From assembly GCA_963675135.1 (NCBI GenBank), contig OY776131.1:30805881-30869880 (forward strand): 64,000 nt of DNA, given 5' to 3'. The notes below the pieces were generated by a model that was not told the DNA's origin, searched no databases, and was given only the letters and a program-made list of their open reading frames with translations. The DNA comes from Galeopsis tetrahit (Eukaryota > Streptophyta > Magnoliopsida > Lamiales > Lamiaceae). Positions 19,756-30,648 of this stretch are shown one piece after another (positions within the stretch are counted from its first letter, which is position 1; each line of letters starts with the position of its first letter). A program made the translations under genes and the position numbers.

Positions 19756-19907
19756 CTGAACGTACGGTATTTAATCAAATGCGGGTCATCGACGGCCGAG
19801 AGAATATCGGAAAAGGTGAAGCACTCGTTCCCATCGTAGACAGGGGGTCGAGAAGAAGACGCTATCGTGCTCTCACTGTCTCGTAAAACCGGACGCGTGT
19901 ACAACGG
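19756..19907 (-). pseudogene. Host-like exon fragment
   Basis: On the minus strand, an open stretch of 50 codons and 2 bases runs from after an in-frame TAG to a good splice donor (CAG then GTAGGAAT at 19755). It encodes SSSRPPVYDGNECFTFSD and ILSAVDDPHLIKYRTF. GC content is higher than in the surroundings. No in-frame ATG is present, so it is an internal or damaged exon, or an alternative first exon. I do not recognise the family. It may belong to the same host gene as 6832-7197. Confidence 0.35.
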
Positions 19908-21144
19908 CTATTTTATCGGGGAATCTAAATTCCAGTGGAAGAAAATGAGTGCTCAGTTTAAATTACATGAGTTGTTTTATTTTTTTATTCAGAATAATGA
20001 TTTTGAATTTTGATGGAAGGTTGCTTGTGTTGTGATCGGTAATTGTTGGAGGTTTGGGTTGTGTAGAATTTATTGATTTTGAGAATTGAGGTTATATATA
20101 TATATATATATACACTAGTATTAAGACCCACTAGTATTAAGACCCGCAAATTTCGGGGGATTGGAAAAAATTATATTACTATTATTTAATAAGATTTTAT
20201 ATAATTTATTATTTTAAAATATATTTGATGATAATTAATGTATTTGATAATTCATGTCTAATAATATTTTTGTACTCATACATATGAGGTATGAAGGTAT
20301 AGTAGCTTGAATTGAAATTACACGAAGGGATGAAATATCGTTGAGTATACAAAATTATATTTTGTTTAGAGAACCTAAAAGTTTGTACAATAATATAGAG
20401 AACATTTGTCAGCAGTATAATTAAAATCATATTCATAGTATAGTATATAAAGACACGATTTATGTAAAACAATTCAATAGGATTTATGTAAGATTATAAT
20501 GCAGAATTTTAAAATGGAGAATTTAGAGATATATCGTATAAAAATAGACTCAGAATTAAACATTCGTACATTGAACATACGTTTGTACATTAATGGATTA
20601 ATATGTTTGAATACTTTCCACCACTAAGAATTTAAAAGGAGTGAACCTATTTCAAGAGATCAAAATCGTCAAACTCATCTCAATCTACTCCACGTCTTCA
20701 TCCATTTCTTTCATTCTGCTCTGCTAAACCATTAAATAAGAGAAGAAGAAATGTAAGATTATGAAAAAAAACATAATAAAAAGAAGGCAAAGTGGAACAT
20801 TTAAGATTTTTAATATTAGGTTCAATCAAGTTACTGCATACAATTATTCAAGAAATATACCTCTACTTCAAATCGTCCCTCAACAATTAGAAAATGAAAA
20901 TTAAATTTCAAATTCTATTGTAAATAGTCGTGCCGCGAAAGTGTCGAAATACAAAATACTCATTCACTAACGTATAGACACATGCACAAACAAAGTAAAA
21001 ATCTGAAATTTTTCGAGGAAAAAAAGGTTTGATGATTGAACCTCAAAATTGGCGAGATAAAAGTAAAAATCTGAAATTTTTTCTAAGGAAAAAAAGGTCT
21101 GAAATTGGCGAGATAATGGCCGAATAGAATCCACTGGATGGAAA
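19908..21144. other. AT-rich spacer, (TA)n with 16-bp tandem
   Basis: No gene seen. A (TA)n run at about 20094-20112 is followed by two tandem copies of actagtattaagaccc and then a CG-rich stretch. A similar junction recurs at 24735-24765. An imperfect tandem of about 60 bp (aaaatctgaaattt, gaggaaaaaaagg, ttggcgagataa) lies at about 20997-21120. Confidence 0.6.
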
Positions 21145-21339
21145 TATTAGGAATATAATATTATAAAGATTTGTATCTTTTAATATTATGATTTATCCTT
21201 ATCTTTTAGAATATTTGATGTAAATATTTATTCATATCTTGTAAATATAGATACATTTTGTATCTATAAATACCTCTCTTGTAAACACTTTAAATTCACT
21301 TAATGAAATTATAATTTCCCTATTCATTGTTTCTCTATA
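21145..21339 (+). repeat. Copia 5' LTR (195 bp)
   Basis: Starts TATTAGGAATAT and ends TTTCTCTATA. It contains TATAAATACC (about 21266) as a likely TATA box. Identical to 23517-23711. Confidence 0.92.
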
Positions 21340-21706
21340 TGGTATCAACGAGTCAATTGGCTCACGCCCCGATCCATCCTTAGCCGTCGTTCGGTTCCAT
21401 CACCGAACAAACCCACGGTTCCCAAGAAGCTTTGTCTTCTTCCCCACTCCTCTTCAATCTTCAAACAGCCTCCCTCCATAACCGCCTACGGAATTTCTTA
21501 ATTCTTTAATCACAGCCTCCAATTTATTCAATTCCTCTCAGTTTGTTACAACTGCTCCCCTCATATACACCTTTGCCGTTCAATCCAACTCCAGCCTCCA
21601 ATATCAATCAATTATTTCTTTAATCAACCGTGCACTTTACCCTCTCCACTGTGATCAAACTCCCTTCCAAATTAATTCCTCCTCCCTTGCTGCACAAATA
21701 GGTCAG

Positions 21707-23509
21707 ATGGGCCAGATCCACCACTCCCCTTCTACATGCACCCCCAACTCTGGTAAATACACCCCCATCACCCCAAATACCGAAAACCCACCTCTCGCCC
21801 ACCCTATCCAGCCTCCAGCTGCTCTTGTGCCGCCAAACGCTCCTCCGCGACCCCCCGCACCACCTTCACCACCTCCGGCCTTGCACAGATCCAGTATGGT
21901 CACTCGGTCTCAAAACAAGATCTTCAAGCCCAATTCAAGGTATTGTCTTACATCGGCTTTACCTTCTGATACTGAACCAAGTTGTGTTTCCCAGGCCTTG
22001 AAAGATGAACGGTGGAGGGAAGCCATGTCCTCCGAGTTTGATGCTCTTCTCAGGAATGGAACTTGGGATTTGGTTCCCCCTGATGAGTCTCAAAATATAG
22101 TTGGCTCCAAGTGGGTCTTTCACATCAAACGCAAGCCTGATGGGTCCCTAGATAAATTTAAAGCACGCCTTGTGGCCAAAGGTTTTCATCAGCGTCCGGG
22201 TGTTGATTTCTTTGAAACCTTCAGTCCTGTTGTCAAACCTTCAACTGTTCGAGCTGTTCTCAGTATTGCAGTTACTCGAAATTGGCCCCTTCAACAGTTT
22301 GATGTGAATAATGCTTTTCTTTATGGTACCCTGTCTGACACAGTCTACATGGCACAACCCCCTGGTTTTGTTGATAAAACTTTTCCGTCCTATGTTTGTA
22401 AACTGCATAAGTCCATTTATGGTTTAAAACAAGCACCTCGTACTTGGTATTATGCTCTTAGGACGTTCTTGGAAGGGATTGGATTTATTCACACAAAGTC
22501 TGATGAGTCTCTTTTTGTGTACAATAAATCTGGTGTTATTGCATATTTCCTTGTGTATGTTGATGATCTGATTCTCACAGGAAATAATATTCCCTTCCTC
22601 ACTCGAGTGGCTACGGACCTTGGTACAAAATTTTCAGTGAAAGATTTGGGCCCCCTTTCCTACTTCCTAGGTGTGGAAGTTCTTCGTACCAAGAAATCAT
22701 GCTTTCTTTCCCAACGAAAGTATGTGGTTGATCTCCTTACTCGGTATAACATGATCACCTCCAAACCAGTTCAGACTCCACTATCCACCTCAGCTCATCT
22801 CACTCTTTCGGATGGGACACCTCCTGCTGATGCCACTCAATTTCGTCAAGTACTCGGTAGTCTTCAATATCTCCAACTCACCAGACCTGATATTGCATTT
22901 GCTGTTCACAAGTTATCTCAGTTTATGCATGCTCCAACCACTACTCATTGGGGTGCAGTTAAACGTCTTCTTCGTTATTTAAATGGGACTCGAGATGTAG
23001 GAATAACCTTGAAACCTAAACCTTCCTCATCTCTACATTGTTTTACTGATGCTGATTGGGCCGGCAACAGTGATGATCGTACTTCTACAAGTGCTTACAT
23101 TGTATTTCTTGGGGCTAATCCTATTTCATGGTCTTCAAAGAAACAAAAATCAGTTGCTCGTTCTTCCACGGAAGCCGAGTATCGTGCCATTGCCTCCGCT
23201 GCCTCTGAAGTTCAATGGTTAAAGTCCTTATTTCATGAATTGTGTTTCTCAGTTCCGACTCTTCCTGTTATCTACTGTGATAATATTGGGGCCACTTATC
23301 TCTGTTCAAATCCTGTCTTTCACTCTCGAATGAAGCATATTGCAATTGATTTTCATTTTGTTCGAGATTTGATCAAGACATCTCAGCTTAGTGTCTCACA
23401 TGTTTCGTCTGCAGACCAACTTGCTGATGCTCTCACCAAGCCATTACCTCGTGCTCGACTGCAACTACTTATGACCAAGATTGGACTCTCCTACGGTGCT
23501 CCATCTTGA
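21707..23509 (+). CDS. Copia reverse transcriptase-RNase H ORF
   Basis: This 600-codon uninterrupted frame starts MGQIHHSPSTC with a Pro-rich N-terminus and ends four bases before the polypurine tract. The RT domain opens at TWDLVPP and SKWVFHIK, followed by ARLVAKGF, QFDVNNAFLYG, YGLKQAPRTWY and the catalytic YVDDLILTG (about residue 284). The Ty1/Copia RNase H has DADWAG, STEAEYRA and YCDN, then the C-terminal QLADALTKPL. It copies element RNA into DNA. Gag, protease and integrase are absent upstream, so the protein is out of its normal polyprotein context. The start codon may not be natural; the intact frame reflects recent insertion. Whether it is expressed is unknown. Confidence 0.9.
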   Translation: MGQIHHSPSTCTPNSGKYTPITPNTENPPLAHPIQPPAALVPPNAPPRPPAPPSPPPALHRSSMVTRSQNKIFKPNSRYCLTSALPSDTEPSCVSQALKDERWREAMSSEFDALLRNGTWDLVPPDESQNIVGSKWVFHIKRKPDGSLDKFKARLVAKGFHQRPGVDFFETFSPVVKPSTVRAVLSIAVTRNWPLQQFDVNNAFLYGTLSDTVYMAQPPGFVDKTFPSYVCKLHKSIYGLKQAPRTWYYALRTFLEGIGFIHTKSDESLFVYNKSGVIAYFLVYVDDLILTGNNIPFLTRVATDLGTKFSVKDLGPLSYFLGVEVLRTKKSCFLSQRKYVVDLLTRYNMITSKPVQTPLSTSAHLTLSDGTPPADATQFRQVLGSLQYLQLTRPDIAFAVHKLSQFMHAPTTTHWGAVKRLLRYLNGTRDVGITLKPKPSSSLHCFTDADWAGNSDDRTSTSAYIVFLGANPISWSSKKQKSVARSSTEAEYRAIASAASEVQWLKSLFHELCFSVPTLPVIYCDNIGATYLCSNPVFHSRMKHIAIDFHFVRDLIKTSQLSVSHVSSADQLADALTKPLPRARLQLLMTKIGLSYGAPS

Positions 23510-23516
23510 GAGGGCG

Positions 23517-23711
23517 TATTAGGAATATAATATTATAAAGATTTGTATCTTTTAATATTATGATTTATCCTTATCTTTTAGAATATTTGATGTAAATATT
23601 TATTCATATCTTGTAAATATAGATACATTTTGTATCTATAAATACCTCTCTTGTAAACACTTTAAATTCACTTAATGAAATTATAATTTCCCTATTCATT
23701 GTTTCTCTATA
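23517..23711 (+). repeat. Copia 3' LTR (195 bp)
   Basis: Identical by eye to 21145-21339. Preceded by a purine-rich tract and followed by the TSD GGAAA. Confidence 0.92.
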
Positions 23712-23716
23712 GGAAA

Positions 23717-24889
23717 TTCGGGGATCGCTAGATGGCATTTTGTACTTTACAAATGCAGAGAGAATTATGATTGTTCTGGAATATATGATTACATGAATAT
23801 GCATAAGTCATAACTGATAATGGCGATTGATAAAAAATATGACATTTCAATTGTCATGTCATTACTGAAATATCTTCCCTTCAATTGAAAAATGCTTCTC
23901 ACATCTTCCCATCAATTGAAAAATGCTTCTCACAATTTTTCACTATTTTTTTAAACCAAAATCACTGTACAAACCTACGTACATACGAAACATTAAGTTA
24001 GCAATTTTAGTGACAACTAACAGAAAATGATTCTCCTCTCAAAAAAAAAAAAAATAACGAATTCTTGTGGTGTTTCTACCTCTTTGCCCTCCAGCAAGCA
24101 CCGATATGGAAGACACCTATATACAAAAAATGAAAGAATAGAAAATGAGTACCATGAAGATGAGTAAGATAGATCGACCAGAAAATCAATTGAAGCAATA
24201 ATGAGTACGGATAAGAAAGGCGAGAAAACCCAATTAGCAATAGAGGACAATAAAATAGGAAAATCAGACATTGACAGAAAATTAAGAAGACGATTTCAAC
24301 CATAAATGTGATGATATGTCGAAGAAGCAGCGCGAGAAATACAATAAGACGGACGTACAAAATTTGAAAGACGGAAGTTGTAAAATGAAAACTGTAAAAA
24401 CCCGGAAAAAAAGGGAGAGAGAGAGAGAGAGAGAGTGGAGATAGAACAAAAAAGAAAAATATAAAAGAATTCATAGAAAATTGTAAAAGATAAAAGGAGA
24501 AAAATGAGAGAACTAAAAAAAATAATTAAAAAAATTGTAAAAGAAAACAACCGAGTAAAAAGGGAGAACTAAAAAATAATTTAAAAAATTGTAAAAGAAA
24601 ACAACCGATAAAAAAGGGAGAGAGAGGAGAGAGAATGAAAAAATAAATGTTAAATTTTAAGAAAATTAGAAAATTAAAAAGGAAGAAAACTGAGAACCAA
24701 GTAAGATAGAGAAGATTCAGAAATAGTAATTAAGGGTATATATATATATTAACTAGAGTAAGACGCGGGATTGAAATAAATTTATAATATATTAATTAAA
24801 AAATAATCTTTAAAACATGTATAGATTTTGATTTTTTTTATTTTATTAAAAAGATAAAATTTAAAATGTAATTGTAGCAATATAAATAA

Positions 24890-24940
<51 letters not shown>

Positions 24941-25189
24941 ATAGATAATTCTATGATATCTATTAGTATGGTCCAATAGTAATGGAATTTTTGTGTAAAA
25001 TTGAAAATATTGTGAAAGTGAAATTTATAAAGAGCTATGAGTTGGTGTGAAAGTTATGGTGAGATGTTACGGAAAAAAAATGTAAAAATTATTAATGGAC
25101 ATCCTGAAAAGTAAAATGTGAAAATTATTATGATTAGTTGCAAAAAAAAAAAAAAAACACCACTTTTAGAGTGTTTATAAATTACTAAC
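23717..25189. other. AT/purine-rich spacer with microsatellites
   Basis: No gene seen. It holds a (GA)n run at about 24414-24434, purine-rich imperfect tandems (about 24400-24700) and a long (TA)n at about 24893-24932. At 24735-24765 a (TA)n then aactagagtaagacgcggg resembles the junction at 20094-20155. Open frames here are low complexity. Confidence 0.6.
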
Positions 25190-25645
25190 ATAATATTTTC
25201 TTTGCAAGTTGGTACACCATCTTTTTAAATTTTGTAATTCAATGGCATCTGTCTATTTTTTTAACAACAATTAAATTATGATGTAGTTGCTGAGGTGTCA
25301 CATAAATGTCACGACTATGAATATATATATATTAATTGTAAAACGTTTCTAACTAAAAACAATACTAAAAAGACATTTTAAAATTAAAAAAAAAACTTTG
25401 CCTAAAAAAAAAAAACTAAAAAATCATAAACCAATTTTTTAAAATTAATTTTTCTTTAAAACTCTAGTTGTGTTTGGTTTGGGATTTGTCCATCCGGATT
25501 TGGATGGGCCATCCAAATACTCATCCAAATACACATTCATTCCTATAATACACCTACAAACCTATTTTTATACAATCACATCACTATTTTTTTCTTTTAA
25601 TCACTCATTCTCTCTCCTACTTTTCTTTCACGGGTTGGTCTGTTA

Positions 25646-25864
25646 TGGACTCGAGTGCATGTTATGCACCCTAGTCCATGTTGCACTTTTCAGTTTTACT
25701 GACTTACACTTTTTGGTAAATGGTGTTGCACTTTTCAATTATTAAACTGTATAATAATATTTTTAGTAATAATTGAAAAATGCAACACCATTTACAAAAA
25801 GTGTAAGTCAGTAAAACTGAAAAGTGCAACATGGACTAGGGTGCATAACATGAACTCGAGTGCA
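25646..25864. mobile_element. Foldback MITE with TA target duplication
   Basis: A near-perfect inverted repeat of about 100 bp per arm is flanked by TA (25644-25645 and 25865-25866). Both arms carry actcgagt, atgttatgcaccctagtcca and a run ending gttgcacttttcaatta. The loop is only about 25 bp. The transcript would form a long hairpin. It interrupts a 32-bp tandem array. Confidence 0.88.
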
Positions 25865-25869
25865 TACTA

Positions 25870-25998
25870 GACTTTATCTTCTTTCACACATCTATTCTCT
25901 CTCCTACTTTTCTTCCACACATCTATTCCCTCTCTTACTTTTCTTCCACACATCTATTCTCTCTCCTACTTTTCTTCTACATATTTATTCTCTCTTCT
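25870..25998. repeat. 32-bp tandem array
   Basis: About four units of tctctcctacttttcttcc followed by acacatctatt. A further partial unit lies before the foldback MITE (about 25605-25630), so the MITE landed in the array. Confidence 0.8.
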
Positions 25999-26071
25999 AC
26001 TTGATTTGACATAAAGTTCTCAATTCACATCTATTTTTCAATCTCTATCCAAACACAACTATTAATCAACT

Positions 26072-27211
26072 CAGTTGTGGGCCTGAGGGGCGACCGCCCT
26101 GGGCCCCGAATTTTTAGGGGCCTACTTTTATATATATATAATTGATTAATATTTTTTAAAAGAAATTAAATGGTAAAAAAAATATAATTAATCTGAATAT
26201 CTAATCTAAGTTTACAATAATATTATAACGGTAAAATATTAAATATGAATTTATTATGCACTTTTTTTCAAAAAATGACCATAGCAATTACCTCAAGGGT
26301 CAAGGCCCAATATCTAATGAATGTCACTACAGGAGTAGTGTCTATAAATTATCAGTGTGCTTTCAAATTTTGTATTCCATATTTTTAATTTTCATCCAAA
26401 ATTGCATTCAAGTGGTTATATCTCATCTTGACATGGAATATGTGATCACGATTGGCAATCGACATTTGACTTTCCTTTTTCAGTCTTTTTTTTTTTATTA
26501 TTCTTTTAGTTTCTTTTATCTCTGATTCTGTATATTTACTTTATTGTTTTAATGTCTATTGTTATTTAGTTATCAATTTTTTACTTTTTAAATATAAATA
26601 TATTTTCTAAAAAATATGAATCTGGTAGTGAGAAAAGAAAAAAAAGAAAGAGATCTAAACAACTAATTTTATCACAAAAAGGAGCATTGAATAAATTTTT
26701 TCCGAAAAATTTAGGACAATCCAAATATATTGATTAAAATGATTTATTTTCTGAACTAAAAGTGTTCGCGAGTTACTTTATCAACAGAAAAAAAAGATTG
26801 CTATTGAGATTCTTGAATTTGTAAATGCTTTTTGGATTGCTATCCTAATGTCTTAATTGCTTATAGAATATTATTGACTATTCATGTGACCTGACATCAC
26901 CTGAAAGAAGTTTTTCTAAATTAAAATTGTTAAAAACATATCTACGATCCACTATGTCACAAGAAAGATTAAATGGACTAACAACTTTATATATTGAAAA
27001 AGATATGCTAGAACAAATTAACTATGAAGATATTACTGATGAATTTGCTCCTCAAAATGCTAGAAGAAGTCATTTTAGAAGATTTATTTTTAAACGTTTA
27101 TTCATTTTTTTAATATGTGCATATATTTCACTTATTTTATTTGATGTTGTTTAAAGAAGGGCCCATTTTTCTTGTTCGCCCTAAGCCTACAAAATCTCAG
27201 GACCGGCTCTG
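26072..27211 (+). mobile_element. hAT element, degenerate
   Basis: The 8-bp TSD AATCAACT (26064-26071 and 27212-27219) flanks short TIRs. The left reads CAGTTGTGGGCCTGAG, and the right in reverse reads CAGAGCCGGTCCTGAG. The 1140-bp interior keeps only the end of a hAT transposase. An 8-bp TSD and CAG-starting TIRs are diagnostic of hAT. Confidence 0.93.
26790..27154 (+). pseudogene. hAT transposase C-terminus (dimerisation domain), frameshifted
   Basis: The conserved hAT dimerisation region is seen as SPERSFSKLKLLKTYLRSTM and SQERLNGLTTLYIEKDM, ending near FAPQNARR. This is the type found in TTF-zinc-finger/DUF4371 hAT transposases. The preceding conserved segment (CYPNVLIAYRILLTI, about 26838-26882) is in a different frame, so a frameshift lies near 26890-26896. 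The N-terminal zinc finger and catalytic RNase H-like core are absent or unrecognisable. It cannot encode an active transposase. Confidence 0.82.
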
Positions 27212-27530
27212 AATCAACTACTATTCATGGATTACCCCATCCATATTTTTCCAATCCTCATCCTCATCCCCATCCCATCCACCACAATCCCTAACCAAAC
27301 AACACCTAAAGAATAGGATTGCGTCCTCCACAAAAAATAATCTAAAATTTACATATTATTTTTACTTTTGAAAAAAAAAATTATATATCAGTTATGACAT
27401 TTACGTGAACATTTGTGTAGCGCTTCAATGCGGCTTCGACATTCACATCATTTATGTGTTGCAGAAGAATAGACAGGTGTATCAAATTGCACAACTTAAA
27501 AGGGTGGTGTATCGAATTGCAAAGAAAAAA

Positions 27531-30487
27531 AAAGAAAATATGTTGTAATTGATAAATAACCTAAAGATGACGATTTATATTGCAATTAACTCAAATTATT
27601 ATGGAACAGTTGGAGTACAAAATAATACACAAAAATGTTTTTCTATAAATTTTATAATTATTACTATAAAATAAAATATTGTATTTAATATTTTCACACA
27701 ATAATTGGTTTAATATAATCAATTAATTTACGAATTTTGGGGTATATATACAAATTACATAAAAAATAGAAAAAAATTATGAAAGAAATATAATATTGTT
27801 AATTATTAAAATAATAATATTACCATATTTTTAAAAACATAACCGATCATGATGACATTCATAATTATATGTTGAATTGAAATTATTTGTAATAACATCA
27901 ATTTTAATTAGGGTTGTTCATGAAAGAATACTTAATTAGTGTTATTCATTAAAGAAGAATTATAAATTTAATTTAGAAGGCAGGGAATTTAGCTAGCTGA
28001 TTAAAAATTAAAAGATTTGGTTGATACTTTTTTTTATGTTAAGATATTAAAATGACAATCAATTAAATATTTTCTTTAGTCAATAATTATATAAATTAAT
28101 AACATAAATAATGATTGACAATTATTATGTAACATACTTGAATAATTAGGGTGATATCAATGTTAAAGAGGTATATTAAAGTGATACCAATGTTATAGAA
28201 TTTTAAAATTTTATTTTACACATTTTATAATTTTTAAGTTTAATGAAATTTTTAGAATTATTATTTTTAAGATTTTAAATTTAAAGAACGTAAATTGAAA
28301 AAATGATGTAAATTAAACACTCTACGTAAATTTAAAAAAAAAATGAAAATTTAAAATATATAAACTGAATTAAATCTAAGTTACATGTTGTAAAACGAAA
28401 TGTTCTCCAAAGATATGCTATTTTTCTTTGAAACTAATTTTTAGAATTTAATGTTTGTCGAGAATAATAGGATTCAAGTTGACTAATGGACATTATATAA
28501 ATTAATTTACTTATATCAAGTATCCTTAAATTAAAGTAAGGTATATTAATCATGGTTGGAAAATACAATTATATAAATTGAATTTTCAGACACACAAAAA
28601 TACACTTGCAAAATTTAAAATAATACTCCATTTGAGCTAATGGATTAAAAAAAAAAAAATTCATAAAAGTGAATCTCCATTCTAGATTTGTCAATTATGT
28701 TACTAATATATATAAGTGTACTGTATTTTTAGAGAGGGTACATTGAAAAATGAGTACAAATCTCAAATTGAATTCCATTAAGAGATTTTGGGGAAGGTAA
28801 CACTATTGATTTTGGGGAAGGTAACACTATTAACTAAACTTTAATGTTCTTATTCTTAATAATATAATTAAATAGTAGAATAGACTTAATAAATAATAAA
28901 TTGCATGTGCACAAACACTTGTCAAACTAATATTATAACGGTAACAATTAAGTGAGTAAATTATGCACCAAACAATTAAGTTTTTATCATATTAGCATTA
29001 TATATAAGTCTTTTACCATTCATTAAAGCTAATCATATGTAAATCTTCAATTTTACTTTAAATATATACATAAGATGTTAATAATGATTGTTGAAATAAT
29101 GTTGTAATAAATCAATTAATAATTTTTTTTGAAGAAATTAGGTAGCAATTTTAGATTCTTTCTTAAATTTCGCTAAGTAATTAATTTTCAAGTATTTTAA
29201 ACCATCTAAGAGTTTTATATTAATAAATTAATATTAAATGTGCACAATTATACCTATTATATAAAAAATAATTAATGACTAATCACAACAATTTAGAAAA
29301 TAATGCAATCAACACATTTTGATTAAACGTTTTATCATATCATATATTTTAATTTTTAAAATATGAAATTTGGTTCAAGTTAAAAATTATGTATAGTCGT
29401 GATATTGACAAAAATTTGAATGTAAATATATATAAATTTATTTCCAAAAAAATTAAAATGATTAATTATTTAGACACAAATTATACATTTCAATATATCT
29501 CCTAATTAAATATTATGGGAATCTAGTATTATAGGTTAATAGGACTATAGGAGTACATCCATTGAAATCCTTCATTTAATGTAATTTATTTATTCTAAAT
29601 AGTATACACAATCTAATTTATTTTCTAATTAAGTATTTTAAAAATCAATATAACAATTGCAAGATTAATGAGATTTAATTGAATAATTTCCTGTAAATCA
29701 TACCGATAATTTATACACGTGTTTTATAATGTAATTTTCTTATTCCCTAAAATTATGTACATTAGCAAAAAATAATGAGATTTACACATAATTACATACG
29801 CAAAGTTTAAGAAAATGATCTATGATATATCAAGGATAATTTACATAATTGAAAATAATGAAATTGACGTCTAAACTTATCGGTGTAACCATCTTGAAAC
29901 CATTAGTGTGTATGGATGATCAATTGTTGCAAATGTTCATGAATTTGATGATATTTTTGCAGATGTTTTCATAACCTTCAATAATCTTCATTCGAATCTG
30001 ATTAAATCTTGAAAACCTTCATAAATCTTCGGGTGAATCAGATGAAATCTTGAAAACCTTCATGAATATGATGAAATCTTCAAACCTTGACATACAAAAT
30101 TTAAAAATCAATAACTAAATTACACATCTACCAAAAAATACAAAACATACATAATAGATTATATAAAAATCTTTATAATTATATGGTAGAACAATATAAA
30201 AAAAAAAATTTAAAGTGTGAAGAAACCCTAAAAATTTATGTGTAAACATTGAGTGGTTGATATATATGAAAGAAAGGGCCGGGGTTGGGGTTTATATAGG
30301 AGTAAAAACTAAAGATAAAGAGTTGAGATTAAAACTTAAAATGAATGGTTAAGATTAGAATATAAAGTTAAAATGAATGAGAGGGGAGGATTTTTGAAAT
30401 GGAGAGATTTTAGAAAAAAAGTTTAAATAGAAGGAGTGTGGTTGTGACACATGTCACTTTATAGGTTTGTAAATATATAAGATTAAG
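27531..30487. other. AT-rich spacer with small tandem repeats
   Basis: No gene seen in about 3 kb. A 24-bp tandem (gattttggggaaggtaacac) occurs twice near 28785-28830. Degenerate repeats of aatcttgaaaaccttcat with gaatctgatgaaat lie at about 29935-30090. The sequence is otherwise AT-rich and featureless to the eye. Confidence 0.6.
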
Positions 30488-30646
30488 ATGGAGAAGTTGT
30501 TAGATGGAGTAGCGTAGACTCGTAGATTTGATAATGATGATGGTGAACCTGTTATTTCTACTACATCGGAGGTGAGGTTAGAGAAATCAGATTATTTGGT
30601 CGTGAATTAGGGAGAAATCAGTCACGGCTAATTTGAGAGGTTTTCA
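30488..30646 (+). pseudogene. Duplicated gene fragment, copy 1
   Basis: This 159-bp segment starts ATGGAGAAGTTGTTAGATGG and matches 32443-32601 at roughly 80% by eye. The translation keeps MEKLLDGV and TTSEVRLE but has in-frame stops. Both copies end at gaggttttca, after which they diverge. The family is not recognised. Confidence 0.55.
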
Positions 30647-30648
30647 AT

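Larger units (their letters stand above)
21145..23711 (+). mobile_element. Young, internally deleted Copia element with TA...TA ends
   Basis: The two 195-bp LTRs (21145-21339 and 23517-23711) are identical by eye and the 5-bp TSD is GGAAA (21140-21144 and 23712-23716). The LTR termini are TATTAG...CTATA instead of TG...CA. A primer-binding site TGGTATCAACGAG follows the left LTR, and a purine-rich TTGAGAGGGCG precedes the right LTR. The interior is only 2.2 kb and carries the RT-RNase H end of pol. Gag, protease and integrase are missing. The identical LTRs imply a very recent insertion, so the element was probably mobilised in trans in its deleted form. Confidence 0.93.
25190..27530. repeat. 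Composite inverted-repeat region
   Basis: Arms at about 25190-25330 and 27395-27525 are imperfect inverted copies; both contain tttctttgcaa and a tacacca motif followed by ctgtctatt. Inside them, 25467 onwards starts agttgtgtttggtttggga and 27312 backwards starts ggtgttgtttggttaggga, a second inverted pair. A further inverted agttgtgtttgg/ccaaacacaact pair marks 25466-26062. These look like remains of TIR elements (PIF/Harbinger or hAT type) that received a foldback MITE and a hAT element. I could not define a TSD for the outer elements. Confidence 0.5.

Noticed and set aside
24782..24976. 64-codon frame with a Tyr-Ile run
   Set aside because: Translation of a (TA)n microsatellite.
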